Below are positions 1 through 6,499 of a DNA stretch of 10,854 bases, one piece after another. A program made the position numbers and the translations under genes. The notes under the pieces were generated by a model. That model had not been told where the DNA came from. It did no database searches and was given only the letters and a program-made list of their open reading frames with translations. Origin of the DNA: an uncultured Oscillospiraceae bacterium (GTDB lineage: Bacteria > Bacillota > Clostridia > Oscillospirales > Oscillospiraceae); contig CAJUPS010000103.1 in assembly GCA_910588045.1 (NCBI GenBank), forward strand, positions 1-10,854, given 5' to 3'. The stretch's first letter is position 1. The number at the start of each line of letters is the position of its first letter.

Positions 1-237
1 TAAGAAGCGGCGCCGCAGTAAGCACTAACGTAAGAACTGTGGGTAGCCGCAGAAGAGTGGCGCACCAACGAAGGTATTAAGACAGGACGACCCAAGGTAC
101 GTCGGAGGGAAAACAAACACCCCCATTGGGGGATTCTCAAGGGCGGCGAAGCCCCCTTGAGGGTGCTTTTGGTTCTTTTCCCACAAGGGAAAAGAACGCC
201 CCCCCCGCAGGGGAACTTTTGAGGAAAGAAAAATTAA
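1..237. other. Non-coding region upstream of ygfK, rich in hairpins
   Basis: I see no credible coding region here. A 10-base palindrome GCGGCGCCGC sits at 7-16 and a 6-base-pair hairpin (CTGTGG / CCGCAG, one G-T pair) at 37-52. From 120 onwards there is a run of hairpins listed separately. Read on the minus strand, the CCCCC/GGGGG hairpin at 120-132 is followed by TGTTTGTTTT, which looks like an intrinsic terminator for a leftward transcript. The density of perfect hairpins and the lack of coding suggest a dispersed intergenic repeat or a terminator cluster rather than a conserved riboswitch. I find no convincing -35/-10 pair for ygfK in it. Confidence 0.5.
120..213. repeat. Cluster of four perfect hairpins
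   Basis: Four stem-loops lie end to end. The first is CCCCC-ATT-GGGGG at 120-132. The second is 136-161, CTCAAGGG paired with CCCTTGAG, with an inner GGC-GAA-GCC and one bulged C. The third is 172-197, an 11-base-pair perfect stem GTTCTTTTCCC / GGGAAAAGAAC with an ACAA loop. The fourth is CCCC-GCA-GGGG at 203-213. All stems are visible directly in the sequence. Their function is not known to me; transcription termination for an upstream gene, or a REP-like mobile intergenic repeat, are the likeliest explanations. Confidence 0.55.
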
Positions 238-241
238 ATGA

Positions 242-269
242 CCGCGCCCGCAGGGCGCGGAAAGGAGAG
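242..269 (+). promoter_or_regulatory. Hairpin abutting the ygfK ribosome binding site
   Basis: CCGCGCCC (242-249) and GGGCGCGG (253-260) form a perfect 8-base-pair all-GC stem with a GCA loop. It ends one base before the Shine-Dalgarno stretch AAAGGAGAG at 261-269. The stem does not include the ribosome binding site, so it would more likely stabilise the mRNA 5' end or act as a transcription pause than hide the site. The GGAG core is 6 bases from the ATG at 274 and decides that start. Confidence 0.5.
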
Positions 270-273
270 AACT

Positions 274-3228
274 ATGTCTGAACTGATGATCCCCATTCCC
301 TTTAAGGAACTCATGAACTGGCTCACCACCGAGTACGAAAGAGAAACCTCTGTCTTTGGCGTTCACCGCCCCTACCGGGCGGGGGAAAAATTCCTCCCTA
401 TCTTCGGCGGGGAGAAGATCGAGACCCCCTTCGGCCCCGCCGCGGGGCCCAATACCCAGCTGGCGCAGAATATCATCGCCTCCTATTTTGCGGGAGCCCG
501 CTTCTTTGAGCTGAAAACCGTCCAGAAGATGGACGGCGCCGAGCTCTCCGCCTGCGTCAACAGGCCCTGCATCCTCGCCGAGGACGAATGCTATAACTGC
601 GAGTGGTCCACGGAATTGTATGTGCCCCAGGCCTATGAGGAATATGTAAAAGCCTGGTTCGCCTGCAAGATCCTGGCAAAGGTCTACGGCCTGGGTGACC
701 CGGACGGATTCATCTTCAATATGTCCGTGGGCTATGACCTGGAGGGCATCAAGGGACCTAAGGTGGATAAGTACCTTAATGAGATGAAGGACGCCTCCGA
801 TACCCCGATTTTCCAGGAGTGCAAGCGGGTCCTCCGGGAGATGTTCCCCGGGGAGAAGCCGTTTATCGACGCTATCGGACCTCAAATCTCCGACAGCGTC
901 ACCGTCTCCACCCTCCACGGCTGCCCGCCCGACGAGATCGAGCGGATCGCGTCCTATCTTATCAGTGAAAAGCATTTCCACACCTTTGTCAAGTGCAATC
1001 CCACCATCCTGGGCTATGAGAGCGCCCGCTCCATCCTGGACGGCATGGGCTATGACTACATTGCCTTCGATGAGCACCACTTCAAGGAGGACTTGCAGTA
1101 CGCCGACGCCATCCCCATGTTCCGCCGCCTGCTGGCCCTGGCCGGGAAGAACGGCGTGGAGTTCGGCCTGAAGCTGAGCAACACCTTCCCCGTGGACGTG
1201 AAGCAAAACGAGCTGCCCTCGGAGGAGATGTACATGGCGGGCAAGAGCCTCTTCCCCCTGACCATCGAGATGGCGCGGCGCGTCAGCAAGGAGTTTGACG
1301 GCAGATTGCGGCTGAGTTACTCCGGCGGTGCGGACTTCTTCAACATCGACAAGCTCTTCCAGTGCGGCATCTGGCCCATCACCATGGCGACCACCGAGCT
1401 CAAGCCCGGCGGATACCAGCGCTTCAAGCAGATTGGCGAGAAGCTGGAAATGCTGAAATTCGAGCCCTTTACGGTGGTGGACGTGGAAAAGGTGGAGGCA
1501 TTGGCCCTGGCCGTCCGCAGCGATAAGTACCACGTCAAGGCGGTCAAGCCGCTGCCCCGCAGGAAGCTGTACCAGAAGGTGCCCCTCATCGACTGCTTCA
1601 CCGCCCCCTGCAAGGGCGGCTGCCCCATCGGGCAGGACATCCCCGAGTACATCGAACTCTGCCGCAAGGGCAAGTACGCCAAGGCCCTGGAGGTCATCCT
1701 GGAGAAGAACCCCCTGCCCTTTATGACCGGAACCATCTGCGCGCATCACTGCATGGACAAGTGTACCCGGAATTTCTATGACCGCTCTGTCCAGATCCGC
1801 GCGACCAAGCTGGTGGCGGCAGAGCGGGGCTATGACCGGGTGCTGCCCACGCTCAAGCCCGCCGCGCCCATCACGGATGGCCGGAAGGTGGCCATCGTTG
1901 GCGGTGGTCCCACCGGTATGGCGGCCGCCTACTTCTGCGGCCGGGCCGGGATCCCTGTGACCCTCTTCGAGAAGGAGGCCGCCCTGGGCGGCGTGGTGCG
2001 CCATGTGATCCCCTCCTTCCGCATTTCCGACGAGGCCATCGAGAAGGATGCGGCCATCATGCGGAAGATGGGGGCGGAGGTCCGGCTGAACACGCCCGCT
2101 CCCTCTGTGGAGGAGCTGAAGGCCCAGGGCTACACCCACATCCTGTTTGCCATCGGTGCGTGGAAGGCCGGTTCTCTGCGCATCTCCGGAAATGTGAAGC
2201 CCGTCATCGCCTGGATGCAGGACGTGAAGGCCGGGAAGGCCGAGAAGCTGGGCCACGTGGCCGTGGTGGGCGGAGGAAATACCGCCATGGACGCTGCCCG
2301 TCTGGCCCTCCGGGCCGGGGCGGAGAGCAGCACCCTGGTCTACCGCCGGACCAAGAAATATATGCCCGCCGACGCCGAGGAGCTGGAGCTGGCCATCGCC
2401 GACGGCGTGCAGTTTCTGGAGCTGGTGTCCCCGGTGGAGCAGAAGGACGGGAAGCTGATCTGCAAGAAGATGGTCCTGGGAGCGCCTGACGCCTCCGGAC
2501 GCCGCTCCCCGGTGGAGACGGACGAGAGGGTGGAGATTCCCTGCGACACCGTGATCTCCGCTGTGGGCGAGAAGGTGGATGCGGAATTTTTGGCCTCCTG
2601 CGGCATCGAGACGGACGAGAAGGGGCGGCCCGACTTCCGGACCAACCTGGAGAACGTCTACGCCGCCGGAGACGCCATGCGCGGTCCCGCCACAGTGGTG
2701 GAGGGCATCGCCGACGCCGCGGCCTTCGCCGAGGCGGTCATCGGAGCCAAGCACGAGGCGAAGATCCCCTGCCGTGCCCGCGCCAGCAGGGAGGAGGCCA
2801 TCGCCAAGAAGGGCATCCTCTGCGAGTCCGCCAAGTGCGAGGGGGACCGCTGCCTGAGCTGTAACGTGGTGTGCCAGACCTGCGCCGACGTGTGTCCCAA
2901 CCGGGCCAACGTGGTGGTAAAGCTGCCCGACGGCCGGGCGCAGATTCTGCATGTGGACCGGATGTGCAACGAGTGCGGCAACTGCATGGTGTTCTGTCCC
3001 TACGACAGCGCACCCTACAAGGATAAGTTCACCCTGTTCTATGACCGCGCGGGCTTCGACGAGAGCGTGAACAACCAGGGCTTCCTGCCCCTGGGCGGCG
3101 GCAAGGTGCTGGTGCGCCTGGACGGCCGGGTGCGGGAGGTCGATCTGGACGAGACCAACGACCTGCCCGCCGACATTGAGATTCTGATCTACACCGTGCT
3201 GACGCGGTATCGGTATCTGATCGGGTAA
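274..3228 (+). CDS. ygfK: YgfK-type putative selenate reductase subunit / FAD and Fe-S oxidoreductase
   Basis: 984-residue cytoplasmic electron-transfer protein of the YgfK family (E. coli YgfK is about 1030). Residues 1-430 are a dihydroorotate/dihydropyrimidine-dehydrogenase-like barrel beginning with a family-typical IPIPFKEL and holding GPAAGPNTQLAQN near 54-66. Residues 440-510 are a GltD-like N-terminal Fe-S domain with Cys441, 446, 450, 489, 493 and 497. An FAD-binding GGGPTG is at 543-548, a second nucleotide-binding VGGGNT at 665-670, and the closing FAD motif YAAGD at 796-800. The C-terminus carries two ferredoxin-like cysteine sets (860/863/867/870/874 and 898/901/904/908). The family is known to accompany selenium-dependent molybdenum hydroxylases and the anaerobic purine/urate degradation genes; its exact reaction is not settled. 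An in-frame ATG at 238 is rejected because its nearest GAGG lies 13 bases away, while 274 has a well-spaced site. It is followed by its own terminator, with no purine genes downstream, so any partners would have to lie upstream or elsewhere. Confidence 0.93.
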   Translation: MSELMIPIPFKELMNWLTTEYERETSVFGVHRPYRAGEKFLPIFGGEKIETPFGPAAGPNTQLAQNIIASYFAGARFFELKTVQKMDGAELSACVNRPCILAEDECYNCEWSTELYVPQAYEEYVKAWFACKILAKVYGLGDPDGFIFNMSVGYDLEGIKGPKVDKYLNEMKDASDTPIFQECKRVLREMFPGEKPFIDAIGPQISDSVTVSTLHGCPPDEIERIASYLISEKHFHTFVKCNPTILGYESARSILDGMGYDYIAFDEHHFKEDLQYADAIPMFRRLLALAGKNGVEFGLKLSNTFPVDVKQNELPSEEMYMAGKSLFPLTIEMARRVSKEFDGRLRLSYSGGADFFNIDKLFQCGIWPITMATTELKPGGYQRFKQIGEKLEMLKFEPFTVVDVEKVEALALAVRSDKYHVKAVKPLPRRKLYQKVPLIDCFTAPCKGGCPIGQDIPEYIELCRKGKYAKALEVILEKNPLPFMTGTICAHHCMDKCTRNFYDRSVQIRATKLVAAERGYDRVLPTLKPAAPITDGRKVAIVGGGPTGMAAAYFCGRAGIPVTLFEKEAALGGVVRHVIPSFRISDEAIEKDAAIMRKMGAEVRLNTPAPSVEELKAQGYTHILFAIGAWKAGSLRISGNVKPVIAWMQDVKAGKAEKLGHVAVVGGGNTAMDAARLALRAGAESSTLVYRRTKKYMPADAEELELAIADGVQFLELVSPVEQKDGKLICKKMVLGAPDASGRRSPVETDERVEIPCDTVISAVGEKVDAEFLASCGIETDEKGRPDFRTNLENVYAAGDAMRGPATVVEGIADAAAFAEAVIGAKHEAKIPCRARASREEAIAKKGILCESAKCEGDRCLSCNVVCQTCADVCPNRANVVVKLPDGRAQILHVDRMCNECGNCMVFCPYDSAPYKDKFTLFYDRAGFDESVNNQGFLPLGGGKVLVRLDGRVREVDLDETNDLPADIEILIYTVLTRYRYLIG

Positions 3229-3243
3229 GCCGGAAAATGATAG

Positions 3244-3279
3244 AATCCCGCCGTTCTCTTTCGGGAACGGCGGGATTTT
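3244..3279 (+). terminator. Intrinsic terminator after ygfK
   Basis: A perfect 13-base-pair stem (3244-3256 with 3265-3277, core ATCCCGCCGTTC) with an 8-base loop ends in a TTTT run at 3276-3279. It starts 16 bases after the ygfK stop and cuts the unit off from the SEDS gene, which has its own promoter. Confidence 0.9.
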
Positions 3280-3292
3280 GTCGCAGAAATGG

Positions 3293-3321
3293 TTTACAGC
3301 CGTCCGGGAATGTGGTACACT
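3293..3321 (+). promoter_or_regulatory. Sigma-A promoter of the SEDS gene
   Basis: TTTACA at 3293-3298 (5 of 6 to consensus TTGACA) is followed after exactly 17 bases by TACACT at 3316-3321, with an extended -10 TGG at 3313-3315. Transcription should start near 3328. The ribosome binding site GGAGG at 3340-3344 is 7 bases before the GTG start at 3352, giving a very short leader of about 24 bases. Confidence 0.75.
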
Positions 3322-3351
3322 AACAGGGAAATTTTCTCTGGAGGCTGAACC

Positions 3352-4521
3352 GTGACCTTTTTCAAACGGATCTGGCAGTCCGTACAGGACATCGTGCGGA
3401 AGGCGGATATGAAGCTGCTGGGGCTGTGCATGGTGTGCACGGTCTTCGGGCTCGTCCTGATTGCCAGCGCAACCAACTACCTGGGGCCCGAGACCCAGTT
3501 CAAGCGGGTGCTGATCCAGGCCGCCGGGGCGGTCATCGGGATCGGGGCTTACTTCATTTTTTCCAACATCGACGTGGACTACTTCTCGGAGAAGTGGTGG
3601 CTGTTCCTGGTTTTCAACATCGGGTTCATCGCCCTGCTGCGCACGCCGCTGGGGGTGGAGCGCTATGGGAACCGCTCCTGGCTGGAGATACCCCATTTCC
3701 CGGTGAACATCCAGCCTGCGGAGATTGTGCGCCTGACCTTCACGGTGCTCCTGGCCCGGCAGATCGGGTGGTTTCGGGACAAACGGCGGATGAAGGGCCT
3801 GGGGTCCCTGCTCCTCCCGGCGGCCCACGCGGGGTTCATGTTCGTGTGGATTTACGTGGTCTCCAAGGACGCGGGCAGCGGGCTGATGTACCTGGTGATC
3901 TACGCGGGGATGGCCCTGGCGGCGGGGCTGGCGTGGTACTGGTTTGCCATCGGTTTCACCGGCCTGGGGCTGGGCATCGGCCTGCTGGCGTTGTTTGAGA
4001 AGCTGCCCGATTACTGGGTGGGGCGGTTCCGTGTGCTCTTTGACCACAGCTACGACTCCCTGGGGCGGGGCTATCAGCAGAGCCGGGGGATGCTGGCTCT
4101 GGGCAGCGGGGGCCTCTTTGGCCAGGGCCTGTTCCAGGGCATCCAGACCCAGGGCGTCATTGACGGCAGTCTCCCCGCCCGGCAGACGGACTTCATCTTC
4201 TGCGTCTGCGGAGAGGAGCTGGGGTTTGTGGGGTGCCTGGTGATCATCGCGCTGGAATTTTTCGTGGTCTACCGGTGCTTCCAGACGGCGCGGCTGGCCA
4301 GGAGCAGCATGGACGCGCTCATCTGCGTGGGCTTCGGGGCCATGATGATCTTCCAGGTGCTGGAAAATATCGGCATGTGCCTGTTTGTCATGCCGGTGAT
4401 TGGCCTGACGCTGCCCTTTTTCAGCTACGGGGGCAGCTCCATCGTGGCGCTTTACGCCGCCATGGGCATGGTCTCCGGCGTGCGGGGCCGGACGCTGCCG
4501 GACTGGCTGCGGAAGACATAG
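3352..4521 (+). CDS. SEDS-family peptidoglycan glycosyltransferase (RodA/FtsW/SpoVE type)
   Basis: 389-residue polytopic membrane protein that polymerises lipid II into glycan strands, normally with a class B penicillin-binding protein as partner. Hydrophobic segments suggest about ten transmembrane helices, with a large outside loop at roughly 217-285. The family hallmark FFSYGGSS is at 356-363. The TDFIF motif at 279-283, followed by CVCGEELGF, places the catalytic aspartate at Asp280, equivalent to Asp262 of E. coli RodA. The NRSWLEI and NIQPAEIVRL stretches and ENIGMCL before the hallmark read slightly more like RodA than FtsW, but I cannot assign the paralogue, so no symbol is given. The start is GTG with a GGAGG site 7 bases upstream. 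It is monocistronic, with no PBP2, mreC/D or division gene beside it, which is unusual for the elongation gene but common for extra SEDS copies. Confidence 0.93.
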   Translation: MTFFKRIWQSVQDIVRKADMKLLGLCMVCTVFGLVLIASATNYLGPETQFKRVLIQAAGAVIGIGAYFIFSNIDVDYFSEKWWLFLVFNIGFIALLRTPLGVERYGNRSWLEIPHFPVNIQPAEIVRLTFTVLLARQIGWFRDKRRMKGLGSLLLPAAHAGFMFVWIYVVSKDAGSGLMYLVIYAGMALAAGLAWYWFAIGFTGLGLGIGLLALFEKLPDYWVGRFRVLFDHSYDSLGRGYQQSRGMLALGSGGLFGQGLFQGIQTQGVIDGSLPARQTDFIFCVCGEELGFVGCLVIIALEFFVVYRCFQTARLARSSMDALICVGFGAMMIFQVLENIGMCLFVMPVIGLTLPFFSYGGSSIVALYAAMGMVSGVRGRTLPDWLRKT

Positions 4522-4547
4522 AGAGATTGCGGTCCCCGCTTTCCGGG

Positions 4548-4615
4548 AGGCGGCGCCGACACGGGAGAGGCCCGGATTCCCCAGTCGGGAATCCGGGCCC
4601 TGTCTGGCGCCGCCT
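4548..4615. terminator. Large nested inverted repeat between convergent genes
   Basis: An outer arm AGGCGGCGCC (4548-4557) pairs with GGCGCCGCCT (4606-4615), GACA (4558-4561) pairs with TGTC (4601-4604), and an inner perfect 13-base-pair stem spans 4569-4581 and 4587-4599 with loop CAGTC. It lies between the SEDS stop (4521) and the patatin stop (4614-4616), so it can serve both strands. Neither side has a clear T run, so it is a non-standard terminator or an mRNA 3'-end protector. The outer arm overlaps the patatin stop codon. Confidence 0.6.
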
Positions 4616-6185
4616 ATTCCTGTTCCGGAGGCATCGGCCACTCGTGACCGTCCTCCATCAGCTTTATGTATCCCTTATAGATGTTCTGATACAGCTCGTT
4701 CCCCTCATAATCCGTAATTTCAAAGGCGAAGCTGCTGTTATATGGCTGCTGATATGGTTTTGTCTCAATCTGGATGCGGCCCGGTATCTGCCCGTCCGTC
4801 TCGCAGTCGATCATGATGGCGCTGCCGAAGGGCAGCGCATCATGAACACGGATGGAGAACCGCTTTTGATCCTTGGCGGACAGGGTGGCTTTTAACTCGG
4901 TCAGACTGTTGAGGCTCTGCTTGATGCGGGCTGGCAGGTCCCCGTCCTTCATATTGGGAAACAGGGGGGTTGTCGCTTTCATCAGCGCTTCATTTTCCGG
5001 ATTCAAGAGGGATATTGTTATCTTCACCTTTCTGCTGAGCAGCTTTTCGATCGCGCGCGACATATGCTCGAAGCCCACTCCCTTTTCCAGAGTGATACTG
5101 ACCATCATCAGGTTTTTTTTCGCGGTCCTTATGTAAGATTCAATATTTCCTCCGTCCTTATGAAACGTCTGGTAATCATCTCTTGTCGGAATAAAGGTGG
5201 ACAGCCCGGCTTTCTTCATTCCCTGGAACGCCAGCTTGGTTGGTTTGATTCCCGCCTGCTCCTCCTGCCATCCGCGGTCGAGAAAGTCCTTTAGCTCATC
5301 CTGGCGATCGTTAAATTCCGCATCCGCCTTTGGCAGGAGAACGGCTTTTGCCCGCTCATAGTTGTCCATCGGCAGCTTCTCCCCCAGCGCAGGATTGATG
5401 ACAAGGAGGGACGGCTTGTCCAATATTTGCCTGCTCATGGCTTCGCTGAACTGCTCCTGGGCGTTGAAAAGTACATCCAGTACCGTTGTGATCGTGCCGG
5501 GATGAAACATCCACCTGCCGTTATACACTGCCAACGTCTGATCCCAGAGCGGTTTGCCGGTTCCGACGCAGAGCATCTGTATATCTTCAAACTCGTGTCG
5601 CAGGTCCTTGTTCGCAAAGGAAATCGCCGCCAGGGCGGGTGCGTTCGCCCACATTCCCCCGTCTATGAAGGCCCTCGTCTGGGATTCCGGCTGATGGGCC
5701 GGGAAGTACGAGGGAGCTGCTGTGGAGGCCAGGACGGCGTCTACGACCCGGATGTCCCCGGACGCATGTTCGCCCAGGTTTGTAAAGTAGATCCCCTCAT
5801 AGTTGTCCAGACTGGTCGCGGTAATAAACAGACCTTTTCCGACATTGCCGATGCGATGACTTCCCAAGACGCCCTGTAGCTTCTCCTTCAGAACATCTCC
5901 CTTGTACTGTCCGCCACGTCTGAATGGAGCGAGAGCCTCTTTATGAAAAATGATGTCCAGATTTTGATCATACAGCTCCACGATTTTTTCCGGCTCCATC
6001 TCCATCGCCAGGGCTGCCGCAACGATCGCCCCGGTCGAAGTACCGGCGAACAGGTCAAAAAAGTCCCACAATTTTTTATGATAGGTCTGCTCCATATATT
6101 GATTCAGCTTTTTCAGGAACTGCGCCTGAAACACCCCTCTTGCACCGCCGCCTGACAGGGCAAGGATCTTGAACTTTCTGCTCAT
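4614..6185 (-). CDS. Patatin-like phospholipase with C-terminal PLD-like extension (CapV-like)
   Basis: 523-residue protein. Residues 5-310 are a patatin lipase domain: oxyanion-hole GGGARG (12-17), nucleophile elbow GTSTG with Ser50, and DGG with Asp175, the complete Ser-Asp dyad. Such enzymes hydrolyse acyl chains from phospholipids. The domain resembles CapV, the membrane-degrading effector of CBASS, but CapV proteins are usually about 350 residues; here residues 330-515 are extra. That part holds IESYIRTAKKN (348-358), a hydrophobic strand, VKITISLLNPENEAL (387-401) and a basic-hydrophobic strand near 442-460, an arrangement I associate with the PLD-like fold of DUF5919-type sensor domains. 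It has no HKD motif, so it is probably a ligand- or partner-binding domain (inference). There is no signal peptide. ATG 6185 is chosen because GGAGG lies 8 bases upstream (6194-6198) and because upstream in-frame ATGs (6368, 6350) fall in or before the predicted promoter. Base composition is lower in G+C than neighbouring genes (55 of 120 bases at 5041-5160). Confidence 0.88.
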   Translation of the reverse strand: MSRKFKILALSGGGARGVFQAQFLKKLNQYMEQTYHKKLWDFFDLFAGTSTGAIVAAALAMEMEPEKIVELYDQNLDIIFHKEALAPFRRGGQYKGDVLKEKLQGVLGSHRIGNVGKGLFITATSLDNYEGIYFTNLGEHASGDIRVVDAVLASTAAPSYFPAHQPESQTRAFIDGGMWANAPALAAISFANKDLRHEFEDIQMLCVGTGKPLWDQTLAVYNGRWMFHPGTITTVLDVLFNAQEQFSEAMSRQILDKPSLLVINPALGEKLPMDNYERAKAVLLPKADAEFNDRQDELKDFLDRGWQEEQAGIKPTKLAFQGMKKAGLSTFIPTRDDYQTFHKDGGNIESYIRTAKKNLMMVSITLEKGVGFEHMSRAIEKLLSRKVKITISLLNPENEALMKATTPLFPNMKDGDLPARIKQSLNSLTELKATLSAKDQKRFSIRVHDALPFGSAIMIDCETDGQIPGRIQIETKPYQQPYNSSFAFEITDYEGNELYQNIYKGYIKLMEDGHEWPMPPEQE

Positions 6186-6342
6186 GGATTTCCCCTCCGT
6201 TCTATTTCTGAAAAGATTGTCTCTTGCGATAGGCTGCGCTGATTTCCCAACGTCTCTGCGGTGGGAGAGGGTTCCGCTGCCGCTTGTACCCGGCTTTTCC
6301 GAATAGGGCCTTTTGTTAAGGGAAAAATCTGATTTGCCCGCC
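6186..6342 (-). other. Leader of the patatin gene (about 157 bases)
   Basis: From the predicted start near 6342 to the ATG at 6185 the leftward transcript would have a long untranslated leader. The frame is open through it and beyond, but the residues look non-protein-like. It holds short stems (for example CCCA/TGGG around 6257-6276) and the GGAGG site at 6194-6198. I do not recognise a riboswitch, T-box or ribozyme core in it. Confidence 0.35.
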
Positions 6343-6362
6343 TCTCCCATTATAGCAGAGGC
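6340..6362. promoter_or_regulatory. Palindrome around the patatin -10
   Basis: GCCTCT (6340-6345) and AGAGGC (6357-6362) are exact inverted repeats with 11 bases between them, and they enclose the patatin -10. The placement is that of an operator where a dimeric repressor would block RNA polymerase. No regulator gene is in the window, so the role is inferred. Confidence 0.4.
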
Positions 6363-6377
6363 TTCCATAAAAAACCA
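6349..6377 (-). promoter_or_regulatory. Predicted promoter of the patatin gene
   Basis: Read on the minus strand, CTCTGCTATAAT occupies 6360 to 6349: a consensus -10 TATAAT (6354-6349) with an extended TGC. The -35 region 17 bases upstream (6377-6372, TGGTTT) is poor, as often tolerated with an extended -10. The transcript would begin near 6342. Confidence 0.65.
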
Positions 6378-6397
6378 GCCCTAATCCATAAACAAGC

Positions 6398-6426
6398 TGG
6401 AAATCGTCGAGCGGCTCTGCTATAAT
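6398..6426 (+). promoter_or_regulatory. Predicted promoter of the DNA ligase gene
   Basis: TGGAAA at 6398-6403 (4 of 6 to TTGACA) is spaced 17 bases from a consensus TATAAT at 6421-6426, with an extended -10 TGC at 6418-6420. Transcription should begin near 6433, giving a leader of about 67 bases. The 12 bases CTCTGCTATAAT (6415-6426) are an exact inverted copy of the patatin -10 region. Confidence 0.75.
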
Positions 6427-6431
6427 AGAGC
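6414..6431. promoter_or_regulatory. Palindrome around the ligase -10
   Basis: GCTCT (6414-6418) and AGAGC (6427-6431) flank the -10 with 8 bases between them; the flanking GCG (6411-6413) and CGC (6431-6433) extend it imperfectly. It matches the palindrome at 6340-6362 in sequence and position relative to the -10, so the same protein could bind both. The two centres are about 71-72 bases apart. Confidence 0.4.
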
Positions 6432-6451
6432 GCATACTATATCCCATCCTG

Positions 6452-6469
6452 CTCCTTTTTGGAAAGGAG
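6452..6469 (+). other. Stem-loop in the ligase leader
   Basis: CTCCTTT (6452-6458) pairs perfectly with AAAGGAG (6463-6469) across a TTGG loop, about 20 bases after the predicted transcription start. The AAAGGAG arm looks like a ribosome binding site but is only 2 bases from the ATG at 6472; the working site is the GGAGG at 6487-6491. It may protect the mRNA 5' end. Confidence 0.3.
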
Positions 6470-6499
6470 TGATGATCCGCCTGAACGGAGGAAAGCCCA

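Noticed and set aside
238..273. Upstream ATG adding 12 residues to YgfK
   Set aside because: The ribosome site is 13 bases away and the extra residues come from translating the 242-260 hairpin; the family begins near the ATG at 274.
25..4641. 1538-codon open frame on the minus strand, antisense to ygfK and the SEDS gene
   Set aside because: It runs through two proven plus-strand genes, a terminator and a promoter. The residues are His-, Gln- and Gly-rich repeats of no family, as expected when a GC-rich gene with strong third-base bias is read backwards. No ribosome binding site supports it.
4614..5200. Active phospholipase D nuclease domain in the patatin C-terminus
   Set aside because: No HxKxxxxD motif is present, so only fold similarity is suggested.
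4614..6185. CBASS operon
   Set aside because: Only the patatin resembles a CBASS part. No CD-NTase, Cap2 or Cap3 gene is in the window, so I do not call it CBASS.
6186..6342. Riboswitch or T-box in the patatin leader
   Set aside because: No conserved core (such as a T-box bulge, a hammerhead or a known aptamer) is recognisable; only small unrelated stems are seen.
6186..6368. 61 extra N-terminal residues on the patatin
   Set aside because: The predicted promoter at 6349-6377 lies within that stretch, and the residues are low-quality sequence; GGAGG supports 6185.
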